Origin: Aphrocallistes beatrix | Taxonomy: Eukaryota; Porifera; Hexactinellida; Sceptrulophora; Aphrocallistidae | DNA: 64,000 bases | NCBI GenBank assembly: GCA_963281255.1 | Contig: OY725490.1 | Span: 6,965,530 to 7,029,529 of the forward strand | Reading direction: 5' to 3' | Part shown: positions 1-10,016 of the stretch, one piece after another | Layout of the letters: every line of letters begins with the position of its first letter | Position numbering within the stretch: position 1 is the first letter of the stretch | Made by a program: the position numbers and the translations under genes | Notes under the pieces: generated by a model | The model's input: only the letters and a program-made list of their open reading frames with translations | Databases searched by the model: none | What the model was told of the DNA's origin: nothing

Positions 1-231
1 GCAGCTCTTCTCCTCATGTGTCTACAGAACAGGTGTCCCCAATCATAGCACAACTAAGAACTGAGTGTGTATCACTTACCGAGGTAGAGATTGAGACACT
101 CGCCCCCTCCTCTTCAGCACGGCGGTATTCAACTCCTCTGCGAGACTCGTCAGCTCTTGGGACCTGGCGCAGCAGTACTCCCATACAGGGACCCCACTCA
201 GATACTCCTGCTCACCTCCAGACGCATCCAT
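1..231 (-). CDS. POP1: POP1, RNase P/MRP subunit, 5' end only
   Basis: POP1 is the large protein subunit of RNase P and RNase MRP, which process tRNA and rRNA precursors. Only the N-terminus is present. Exon 1 is 80..231 (50 codons plus 2 nt) and ends at a GTAAGT donor. After a 58-bp intron, exon 2 starts at 21 and leaves the window. Across the splice the frame reads SQSLPRHMRRRA, which matches the conserved SLPRHMRRRAMSHN start of POP1 proteins. The stretch before it (ARSQELTSLAEELN) also fits the family. The ATG at 229..231 is the first in frame. The gene lies 193 bp downstream of the carboxypeptidase gene on the same strand. The call rests on a short but very characteristic motif. Confidence 0.85.
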
Positions 232-424
232 GGTCAAAAGCTACTAACTAAACCACAGGATGAGTGTACTTACAACGCGTTTGTCTAATTGCTGGTGCTC
301 GTAACACACTACAAGTGAATGCTGGGCTCTTTCATAAGTGCGAAAGTACGTACATTCATATATACACATACAATTGAGCTGATTAACAGTGAAAGGTGTG
401 AAGTGGCATTGAATCCTAAATTGG

Positions 425-3400
425 TTAGTTGAGGCGTGACTTCTTACAGGGGGAGGGGGTCCTCCTAGGGGAGGGAGGGGGCTGGGTGTGCACGACTGAC
501 TTCATAAATGAGTGTGAGGGGTAAGGAATGGTGATGGGGCCCTTTCCCTTCCCAGTGGACAGAGAGATGAAGACCTGTTTAGAGGTCTGCTTCATGGCTT
601 CATCTGGCTCCTCTGACTTGTTGCAAATAACACGATGTGTGAAGTGGTCAACAACGGAGGTGTTAGTGGGAACAGGAGTGGCCTGAACCACACCCACAGA
701 GGTCTTGCGTCCGGACTGCATCAGTTTAGAAATGTGCGCTGGAACCGGACTGTGAGTGGTGTAAGGTGCCGCTAGAGCGACAGAGTGTCTCCCCTCCCCC
801 TCATTCCTCCCCTTGTTGAGAGAGGTGTCAATCTGGGAGTAGTGCTCCGCCATGTCGATGTTGTTCAGCGTCGTAGTGGCAGTTTGGTGGTCAGCTCGTG
901 TCCTGCTCCTCTGAGGCTTGACACCTGTCTGCCTGGTGGGATGTTCCGGGAGCTCTGCGATGTTGTGCACTGCGTTGTTGATGCGCTGCTCTCTGAGGGA
1001 GACTGGCGCCTGTTTCAGCTGGCCCGCTGAGAACCCCGCCTCTAGGGAAGGGACATGGGCCGGAGGGGAGAAGGGGAGGATGCTGAGTTTGGAGTCCAGA
1101 GGAGACTTCTCTTTTGAGGAGGGGGCAGGGAGGAGAGGGTGTGTGGGAGTCTGTTTGGAGACGGGAAGGAAGGAGTGTGAGTGTTCCTTGGGAATCTCCA
1201 AGGAGAGTTTCTTGACATCAGGATCCTGATCTGAGAGGAGGGTGGGCTTGTTGGGAGAGGTGAGGAGGGGGAGATTAGGAGTGAGTTTAGGAGTGACTGG
1301 ACTCTTCTCTAGCTCAGCTGGAACTGAGGGGACATGAGAAGTGGAGGGGACAGGGGGAATAGATGGAACGTAAGTGGGAACATTCTTTGAGGTGTGGACC
1401 GGTTTAGAGTTGTTTTTAAGTTGCTTCACCTGAGAAGTTGCCTGTTTGTGTTGCTTGGATTGGAACAGGAAATCGATGTCTCTCCGAATGTCCTCAAGCT
1501 TGTTCGAGTCCTTCTGAGTGCCGTTAGTTCGCAGGTGGGGAGAGTTCGTGACGGGAGCAGAAGGAGTGGGTTTAGGTTTGTGCTGAGGAGGCTTGGGTTT
1601 GTGGAGAGAATGCGAGCTGTTGGAAGCAGATTGAGGATCGCTCATCTTCTGCTCTGACACGAAGCTAGTGTAGACCATGTTCTTAGGGTTCTGGGGCGGG
1701 ATAGCTTTCGAGGTGGGCCAGAGAGCCTGTGAGGAGTTAGCATAACGACCCAATACAGCAGTAAGCTACTACTACGTACAGCATGTTATCAATACTACCT
1801 GAGTGATGTCTCCCGCATTGTTTGCGGAGCTAACAGAGTTCCTCTGCTTGTGGGGAGGTGCACTCGCCTCCTTAGAATGTTCTGACAAGTATTGAGACAG
1901 GTAACTAGACGCAAACCCAGTGTACATAGCAGTGGGAACCTAGAAAGTGGAGGTTGTAGCATAGGCTCCTTCAGGTTAGGTGAGCATCTGGTTACCTTGG
2001 AAATTATGAGAGATGCCGGATTCTGCATTTGGCTGGCGTCAGACTCACAGTCGGACTGGTATCCGTCCTCTGGGGGCTTACACAGGGGACTGAACACCTC
2101 CATCCTCGCGTTGTTGAGGTGTGAAGGGATAGAGGAGAACCTGTGCCCAGGGACACACGCGTTCTCACGGGACACGACGGGGAGGTGCTTGAGGAAGTCG
2201 TGTGAGAAGCTCTCAGCACTGGCACGGCCGCTCTTTGCGATGTCAGGCATCGAACTGTGAGCCCCGGAGAGAGGAGTGCTGGACTCTCTGGCTTTGCGCG
2301 CATTCCGCTCAGCTATCCGCTCCTACCGGGCGGATGTAGCTTTACGTGGAGCCGTGTCTATTTATAGTTTCAGATACTCACCCGCGAGAATACAGGGATG
2401 CCTCCGTTCCTGTTCTTGTACTTGGCAGCAGACGCAGAGGTCTGATTCTGGTTGGCGAATGCAGCCTCATTCAGTGCAGATCCGTAGCTGGAGTACTCTT
2501 TCGTGCTTTTTAACACCTCAGACGCACCTTCTTTCCGTCTGGTGCGCGCATGGAGGGACAGAGCGTAGCCGTCAGCTGATTTGGGCCCGAGTTGAGCTGC
2601 TCCGTCAGCTTCTGTCACTGAGGGAGCGCAGAATAAGGTAGAATCGGGGTATGGGGAAAGAGGGAATGGCGCGTTGGATACCTGTAATGGTTGCAGTAGT
2701 AAGCTTCGCCTTCACGCGTCTCCTCCTGTCCTTGTTCTTGTTCCGACTCCGCTTGGACTTCCGCTTCTTCTTCACGCGCTTCTTGTTCAGCGCCTTGCAC
2801 TGGGCGGGAGTTCCGTCCGACACAGAACTGTCACTACCCCCGTCGCTCTCAGAATCCAGAGACAACTCATCCAGAAGATCCAACTCGTCCAGAGGGTCTC
2901 TGTCAGAGGGAGGGGAGGGCTTTCCTTGTTTCTCCAGTTTCTGCAAGACCTATCAGCCAACAGCTAAACACAGCTGATCCTAGCGAGCGTGAAATGGAGG
3001 TAGTGGAGTACCTGCAGCCTCAGGAGGTCCAGGATCTCCTCCAGCACCTTCTCCCTCTTGTAGGGGTCTGGGTCGAAATAGTCCAGGAACGTGTCGCACA
3101 GCTGATGTCCCATCTCTTCGAGATCGCAGGGTCTGAAGTAGCAGGACGCTAGCTTGCCCATGCTGCTCCCACAGAAGCTCGCCTCCATGGTGAAGCTGTT
3201 CTTCACGTTGTAGTCTTTCCAGATTGCGATACGCCCGCAGCCCTCCTTGTACTTCTGAACTTTGAACCGCGAAGACCTGACACAGGACAGGACAGGGCAG
3301 TCACACAGTGGCATGGAAGGGAGGAGAGCGAGGGACATACCTGTAAGAGAAGAGGTGGGGCGCATTCTTATTCAGCATGAAAGGAAGAACTCTAGCTTGA

Positions 3401-5240
3401 ATGTGTCCCAGGAGGGACCCTGTTTCTATCTGAGCCGCTCCCTGTCCTCTCCTGTCGTCGCAGCCGTACATGAATATATTCTGCTTCCTCGAGTGTCCGT
3501 GGAGGTCGCAGTAGACCAGCACCTCTCTCTCCTGGCTCAGCTTGCGCAGCATCTGTCTCAGGTGGAAGATGACGGGGAAGAACTCCTTCATGCTGGAGAG
3601 CTTGTTGTACTGCCGGTTCAGGTCGCAGCCGGAAAGCGAGCACCGGTAGTTCCCTACGATCACCCCGTCCGGATTCAGCATCGGGACGATCTTGAATACG
3701 AAGATGTTCCGCAGTAGGTTGGCATCCGGATTGTCCGGGTCTGTCAGGAAGTCGATCACGCCCTTCATCATGAAACTTGAGTTCGTCTCTCCTGTGTACG
3801 CGGGCAACCGTGACAGGAATGGTAACAGACATTTGGGATTGACAGGTGTTCTCACCTGGATGCACGCGAGCTGAGATGACGACGGCGCGCTTTGCCTTCA
3901 TCTCAGCTGGAGAAGGAGAGGGGTTGGTGATGGTGAGCAGGTGCACCATGTTCCCCGCCAGAGAGGTGCAGAGCAGCTTCTGTCGGCAGATCTTGGAGCG
4001 GAGAGGACAGCTGTGGAGTTTGTCCAGGTAAGCCTGCAGGTGCGAGTAGGTGTAAGGGTAGCAGTGTGCGAAGTAGCAGGTGTCCTCTGCGTGCGGAAAT
4101 TCACAGGTCCAGGAGAGGCTGTAGTGACTCTTCTCCTTGGTGGACTTCTCGGACACCCTGTACTTGAGGTGGTTCTTGTAGTAGAACACATTCTCCCCGT
4201 GGGGGGTCCAGCCTACGGACAGATTTAGAATACCATTGTGACACCTCAGATAGGTTTAGAGGGAATAGTCACCTGAGTTGGAGTCAGCAGTCTCCTTCTC
4301 CGAGTAGAGCAGCGGCCTCAAGCCTTCCCCGTAGAGGGAGGCGGGCTTGAACAGGTTCATGATCACGAACCGATACCTGACTCCAGGCAGCATGTTCTGC
4401 ACCTGGAAGAAGAACCACTGCGCGTACTTGCCCGTGTACAGGTCGTGCTGCAGGTACAGCTCGTACTCGTGCTCTCCCACTTGGTTAGCTTTCCTCAGAT
4501 TTCCACTCTCGAACCGCGCCTCGAACTTGAGAGTGCGGTCCTGCAGAATGAAGCTGCGGGAGGGCGCCTGCTCGAAGCTGTGGCTGGCGCCTATCCGCGA
4601 CTTTGTGAAGCACTTCTCCTTGCTGGAGCAGTTGTGGTACCGGTACACCACGTGTCTCTCCGCCTCCTCTGGGATGGGCGAGGTGTCAAGGGGAGTGTCA
4701 GCTTTCTTGATCTTGATGGGTTCGGAATGTGAGGTGGGCAGAAGTTTAGACAGCGGAATATCAATCGACTCAACTTCTTTAGGCCATCTCGGGAGAGAAG
4801 GTCGGTCGCTCTCTCGCTTGTGTGAGATGTTGGAGGAGAAGGGAGCTCTAAGACTAGGCACCAGGCGTCCTTCCACTTCTTGATACACGATCTATAGAGA
4901 TGCGTCAGGCCGTGCATGAGCATTACACGTACAATCTGAGGAGTACCTGGGTAGTGGTACGGAGCTGCTTCCATGCAAACAAGGCATCATTGTCCTGGGA
5001 GGTCTCCCCTCTCAGGGTGTCCGCCCGTTTGCTGGTGCTGGCATTAGCGTTAGCAGAACTCGCGACGGAAGTTGCCTGGGTGTGCAGAATCCCGTAGGCG
5101 TACAGCTGTCTCCTTATATAGTCCTGAGACAAGTCTCTGTCGATCTCCTTAGAGAAGCTCTTGAACTTGCTGGTGGGAGAAGTGACCGGGTTCGTCTCGA
5201 GAAGGGGGTTTCTCGCTGTGGACGCTGTGGAACTTAGCAT
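425..5240 (-). CDS. Cytosolic carboxypeptidase, CCP2/CCP3 (AGBL2/3) type
   Basis: This M14 zinc carboxypeptidase should trim glutamates or C-terminal residues from tubulin in cilia and the cytoskeleton. I read nine exons: 4947..5240, 4273..4891, 3856..4212, 3341..3791, 3012..3276, 2682..2949, 2382..2617, 1996..2322 and 425..1726. They join in frame to about 1,372 aa. The CCP N-domain (DTCYFAHCYPYTYSHLQAYL) precedes the catalytic domain. Zinc ligands are seen in ARVHPGE, formed across a splice near residue 421, and in YCDLHGHS near 520. The catalytic Glu is in FTMEASFCG near 600. The last ~700 residues are Lys-, Ser- and Pro-rich and look disordered. Seven introns are 55-64 bp and one is 269 bp. 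The ATG at 5240 is chosen because the frame further upstream offers only a TTG. CCP2 and CCP3 cannot be told apart here. Confidence 0.9.
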
Positions 5241-6040
5241 TACACCATTCAAGCAGCTAATTGCTAGTAACCAAGGATTCTAACGACTAGTAAAAAAGCA
5301 GATTTAGAGAACACTTCTATTTTCAAGTAACTAGCTCTTATAAGTATCAATGAATAAGCTGACATAGGCGTTTATTTTAGTATTGGACAAATATTGTAAA
5401 GTAAATTGTTATTACATATACGTATATAGAAATGTGGTTTCTGTGTGCGATGGCATACCAGGAAGATTGCTTTCGTGTTGAAACTACCTCTAAGTTTCCA
5501 AACTCACCAACTTTGTCTCCATTCTTCTTCACAGATCAGATTGCGCCCATACAATCATGACGAAGCAGAAAAGTAGCTTCCTTAGACATCTTTTCCATTC
5601 TAATTGGTGGGCTACAAATGAGGCGGAGTTAATGTAAAGGATTGATTTCACTATTATTGAGGCATTCTAAAGGCAGCACAAATGAGCAACCTCTCTTAGC
5701 CAATATCCCATTACTCTAATTAACAATCATTTCGTTCATAAATCGATGTTAAAAGAAATGCATCTCTACAAAATCGTGAAAATCAATTGCTTCATTAAAA
5801 ATGCCATCATTCAGTGTCAGGTGGTAATTGCACTTTTTCTTGTTAAAATACGTTTGATTGTTGACATCAGGCGCCAATCTCTCAAAGTGATAAGAGCCGA
5901 CGTAATGAAGTAGAAGAGTGATATCTGTCAGTGATCAGACCTTGTCTAAGTGTAACGCTTGCCTGGCTAGTCCTCGATGGACTCATCCAGCACGTGGTAA
6001 GCGGAGGAGATGGGTGTGTCCACAGGCATCTAGAGATACA
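5241..6040. other. Intergenic, no gene seen
   Basis: This AT-rich stretch lies between the start of the carboxypeptidase gene and the end of NF-YC. It should contain the carboxypeptidase promoter. I see no coding frame, repeat or RNA gene in it. Confidence 0.6.
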
Positions 6041-7519
6041 TTACATGGATAAGGGTACAGGAATGTCCTTGTTCCGCAGAACTAGCAATGATACCTTTCC
6101 ATGCGGGAGACAGCTAGGGTCTCCTGGGTGCTCCAGTGGGGACAGCAGAGATGCCCCATCTAGGAACAAGTTGTTGTTAGAAAAGTTGAAGTTACTCGGC
6201 AGGACGTAGCCCTGATGCTGCGGGTGCGAAGAAGCGGGAGGTAGGAGGTTCTCTTCTAGGTCTGCGTCAGAGGGAGACATGTCTGGCTCTGCTCCCATCT
6301 CCCCCAGTTCTAACTATACAGCAAATAACGCAGCTGATAAGTTGATAGTAAACAGGTGATACCTACCATTTCCTGAGGAGGCGTCACTTCCTCGGGAGAT
6401 CCCTCCCGCTGTAGTTGCTGTTGCTGCAGGTACTCCAGCAGGCTACGTCGAGACGTTCCCATCAGCTGAGTGATCTGGGTCTGTATGTCCTGGGAGCTGG
6501 CGCTGCAATCTCCGTCCTTGGCTTCTAGGATATTCTCGAGGTACTGGAGCAGCACTTGGTGCTGTAGCAGCTGCTGCTGGATCAGTAGCTGGATCTCCAC
6601 TTCCGGTCGTATGTCTTCAGCTGACAACACACGATGATATGAAGATTGCGTGTCGTATCTTGTAACGAAGTAACGCACCATTCTTCCAGGATTCCTGAAG
6701 CTTCTCCTCCTGCGCTATCTGCTTACGCAGCAGCTCCATGCACGCCTTGATTTGGTCCTCAGACAAGAACAAGCTCTGAGCTGGACCAGGCTCAACGTCT
6801 GCCTCCCCTCCTTCTATTTTGGATCTGTGCTGCTTGGGGACTGCGCGGGGTTTAGAGATCTTGCTGTGACAGCTGTCATCTCTCGGGACTATGTCAATCA
6901 AGAAGTCGTACATCTCGTCCTCGCCCAGTGCTTTGGCTATGTCGCTCTTCTACAAGCATCGAGCTAGCACTACAGTCATCCAGTGAAACGTAACTACACG
7001 CATGACGCCTGAGAATCGTACCTGAAGCGTTTTCCTCTTAGCGTCTTCTGTGTGCAGCCAAGCCTTGAGCGTCAGCTCCTCTATGAACATGGTGGCTGCC
7101 TTTGAGAAGAGGAGAGGCACCTCGCTGGAGATCATCTTGACATTCTCGTCTAGCTTCATTATCTTCTTGATGCGGGCTAGAGGGAGCTCGGGGGTCGCTC
7201 TCAGGTCTTCTTCTGTCAGACTCTCCATTGCCGCGTTCTGTTTCTCCCAATACGTGCTAGAGAAGGGTCAGGTGTACAGGGTACACTGAAAGGATCCATA
7301 GATGGAAGGCCGACTCAATAACTACCGTATCGCCTCTTCGACTATACTCCGAGTGTCCAACTCTTCCCCCGAGCTGTCATCATCTCCAGGAGCAAGAGTC
7401 TCATCCAGAGCAGGTGTCGCCACCTGGTTGACTTCTGCCGCAACATCCAAGTCATCTGGTGGGATACAGGGCGCTCCTCTCGGCTTTTTACCTCGCTTCC
7501 CTGCTAACTTAGATGCCAT
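6041..7519 (-). CDS. NFYC: NF-YC, CCAAT-binding factor subunit C
   Basis: NF-YC is a histone-fold subunit of the trimeric CCAAT-box transcription factor NF-Y; it pairs with NF-YB and then binds NF-YA. Five exons, 7326..7519, 7022..7256, 6679..6949, 6367..6620 and 6041..6313, join in frame to 408 aa. The histone fold is unmistakable: [20 protein letters not shown], then [19 protein letters not shown], then [12 protein letters not shown] (residues ~85-170). After it comes a Gln-rich stretch ([15 protein letters not shown]), as in other NF-YC activation domains. The introns are 53-72 bp. The start lies 156 bp behind the MANF-like gene on the same strand, with AG dinucleotides 6-11 nt before the ATG, so a spliced 5' end is possible. 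Confidence 0.95.
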
Positions 7520-7675
7520 GGGTGCTAAGCTTGTGAAAGATCACAGCAAATGATATCACTCAATCTCTTTAATTAGAAAGCAGATAGACAATATTAGAAT
7601 TATCTCATCTACTTGCAAAACATATTGACTAGAATACAATTACCCTAAACAGCAATTACGAGCAGTAGCGCTGTG

Positions 7676-8194
7676 TCATAGCTCTTCGTGCCGAGGCAGT
7701 AGGAGCTTGACACGCTCTACGAAGTCCGGTTTCTCAACACAGCCGGGACAGCTCTCTCCCCACCCACTCAGGATCTTCCTCAGCTCCCGTATCCTCAGTT
7801 TGCTCAGGTCTGTGTTCTTGAAATCGATTTTCTTGTCATATTTCAGTTCGCATATCTGCTCGTCCATCTTCTTCAACTTCTCGCAAATCTTCTCGGGAGG
7901 AACGCTAGACAGTAATGGCCTCACTATCTCCATCACGATTCCGGTAGGAGCGTCCTCTGTGGCTCCGATGTAGTAACAGAATCTGTTCTCCTTCTCTTTC
8001 GCCTTCTTACATTTTCCGAATAGAAACGTCTTCATGGCGTCCTGTCCACTGATCCCCTCGGAGGAGGCGGCCTCAGAGAGCTGACCGAGGAATTGGATGC
8101 ACACGTCACAGTCCCCCTCCCTCAGCTTACAGAGAGAGGAGGGGGCGTGGGTCAGGAGGAGGAGGAGGGGGAGGAGAGTGGATATAAACAACAT
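7676..8194 (-). CDS. MANF/CDNF family secreted or ER-resident protein
   Basis: This single-exon gene encodes 172 aa. A hydrophobic signal peptide (MLFISTLLPLLLLL) is followed by a saposin-like domain with paired cysteines (GDCDVCIQFLG, FGKCKKAKEKENRFCYYIG, EKICEKLKKMDEQICELKY). A C-terminal SAP-like domain carries the family signature KIDFKNTDLSKLRIRELRKI and a CxxC (ESCPGCVEK). The C-terminus, HEEL, resembles the KDEL-like tails that hold MANF in the ER. The family protects cells from ER stress. The start is the ATG at 8192..8194; a TTG two codons upstream is not needed. A strong 3' splice acceptor ends at 8209, 14 nt before the ATG. Confidence 0.95.
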   Translation of the reverse strand: MLFISTLLPLLLLLTHAPSSLCKLREGDCDVCIQFLGQLSEAASSEGISGQDAMKTFLFGKCKKAKEKENRFCYYIGATEDAPTGIVMEIVRPLLSSVPPEKICEKLKKMDEQICELKYDKKIDFKNTDLSKLRIRELRKILSGWGESCPGCVEKPDFVERVKLLLPRHEEL

Positions 8195-8208
8195 TATCAA
8201 GCTAAGCT

Positions 8209-8222
8209 CTGTAAAAAATAAA
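8209..8222 (-). other. 3' splice acceptor just before the MANF-like start
   Basis: On the minus strand a T-rich tract (TTTATTTTTTACAG) ends in AG at 8209..8210, 14 nt before the ATG of the MANF-like gene. It is either the end of a 5'-UTR intron or a spliced-leader acceptor. The upstream same-strand gene stops at 8404, which leaves under 200 bp for a promoter plus a separate first exon. Confidence 0.55.
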
Positions 8223-8403
8223 TTATATACAACCTCTTCTTCATTTAATAAGTAGAGTTTAATGAAATAAACTAGCCAATCAGATTATGACAACAAATAG
8301 CTGAGAATGCAAGCATGGAAGAGATTAGGAGACAAATTTTAACATGTAAGTACATCTCGTGAAGTGATCGGGTAGTATGAGGGGATAGGAGGAGATGGGA
8401 CAC

Positions 8404-9914
8404 TCAGTCGATCGAGAGGAGAGGGTTCCAGAGAGTACTCTTCCCCATTGGTCCCTTCACCGCAAGACTGCAAGAGACCACCTCACCAAGACACAAGGGT
8501 ACCGCTTCAGGTCGAGTATCAGGGCTAGGGTCGCTCTTGGTGAGAACTGTCGCGGGAGGAGAAAGGGAGGAGGCAGATTCCTCCTTGATGTCATCTAGTG
8601 CTTGGGTGGCCTGGGGAAGAGGTGTCTGTTTGGGAGGAGGGAGGGGCAGTGGGAGTGAGGGGAGACTCTTGGAACTGTCCGCCGTAGGAGAAACCTTCTT
8701 AGCTCGAGGGATGGGAGTACGAGGCAGCTGTTCCAGCTGCGCACAGAAGTTAGAGAAGAGAGCGGAGAAATCGACGAAGTCTGACCTCTCCATGAACCTT
8801 TGAGCCTCCAGCTCGTGTCTCTTGGAGTGGGCGAGCATGGTGTGCATCTGGTCGCGAGTTGATCGCACCTCCAGAACTGCGGAATTTGACACCTGTGATC
8901 TCTCCTCCACACGGAACGAGTCAGGGGCGAGTAGATTTGTGAGTGAGTGCAGCTTGGGGGGTCTGTTAGCCTCAACAGCCCGCTCTATCTCAGATAGGAT
9001 GTCCTCTGTCCAGCAGGGAGGAGGGGGCGAGCTGTCGAGGGGCGGGAGGTGGGAACAGGTCTCTTGTTGGCCGGTTATAGCCCAAGTGTTCGTGAGCTCC
9101 GACTCCTCCTCTCTGACAGGGGATACGCTAGCGGGGACGAAAGGGGGTAAAGTGGGAGGAGAGAGGATCTTGTTTCTGTCCCCAGCGAGCATGGTGCTCC
9201 AGAAGGTCTCGTGGTCTACCTTACTCCTGAGCAGTCCCTGCTTCCGCATCTTGCACTCCACTTCCACGATCTTGTAGAAGATGGAGGTGTGCACTCGCTG
9301 GAGGAAAGCGTTGTCGTTTTTCAGCTGGGACCTGAAGGCTCGGGGTTTCTGTGCGAGTCTGACTCTTCGCTCTCTCCGCTCCCTCCTGCGACAGCTCTCC
9401 TCCCACCGCCGGTCCGTCCGCCGCTGCACCTCCAGCTGTCCCTTCACGTGTCGCTGCAGCGCCTCTAGGTGGAGGTGTTTGTAGTACTCGTGCAGCGGCT
9501 TCCAGTCGCTCAGCTGTTCGGACAGGGGCTTGTACCCACGCCCAGCTGATCTAGTGAGAACAGCTGTTATTCAGTAACGCACCTAGTTCCTCTCTAAGGG
9601 CTAGAATGACACGCATACCTCAATGGCACTTCTGTATCTGGGAGAGAGATGGTCTCAGAATGGGATGGGCCTCCCTTCATTCTCACAGCCGGATGAGAAA
9701 GGGTCTCTTTAGCAGAAGTACTCGTAAGGATCTGTGAGGGTTCATTTGTTGTGGGAGGAGCCAGGGGGCGGGTGTGAGGAGGGGGTGAGGGGTGGAGGGT
9801 AGGAATGTCAGTTTGGGACTGGAAATGCTCCGTCAGAGAAACCAGACGGGACCTGATGGTCTCCAGGTGCATCTGCAGAGCATCCAGCATCAGGTCGCAC
9901 TCCGCATCCGACAT
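8404..9914 (-). CDS. Unrecognised protein, 480 aa, two exons
   Basis: I do not recognise this gene. Exons 9619..9914 and 8404..9550 join in frame across a 68-bp intron to 480 aa. Residues 1-35 look helical (ECDLMLDALQMHLETIRSRL), followed by a Pro/Ser/Thr-rich linker. Residues ~100-230 look folded and highly charged: LSDWKPLHEYYKHLHLEALQ, an Arg/Glu run (RRWEESCRRRERRERRVRLA), then RVHTSIFYKIVEVECKMRKQ. The rest is low-complexity, Pro/Ser-rich, with a possible helix near DQMHTMLAHSKRHELEAQRF. No catalytic motif, signal peptide or membrane segment is visible. The gene starts only 102 bp after the SART1 stop on the same strand. A TACTAAC branch-point-like sequence (9941..9947) and an AG (9921..9922) precede its ATG. 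Confidence 0.75.
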
Positions 9915-9920
9915 TTCACT

Positions 9921-9947
9921 CTAGTCTAATAGCACTCACAGTTAGTA
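9921..9947 (-). other. Branch point and 3' acceptor in the SART1 / 480-aa gene gap
   Basis: On the minus strand TACTAAC (9941..9947) is followed 18 nt later by TAG ending at 9921. Six nucleotides further is the ATG of the 480-aa gene. The whole gap behind SART1 is only 102 bp, so a spliced 5' end by trans-splicing is plausible. Confidence 0.45.
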
Positions 9948-10016
9948 AATATAGCTAAGTACACTGACAATGGAATTTAATTATCTTCAATTAATTCAGT
10001 TTGGAATATAACACAA

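Noticed and set aside
5241-5252. Carboxypeptidase start at 5252
   Set aside because: That codon is TTG. The first in-frame ATG is at 5238..5240.
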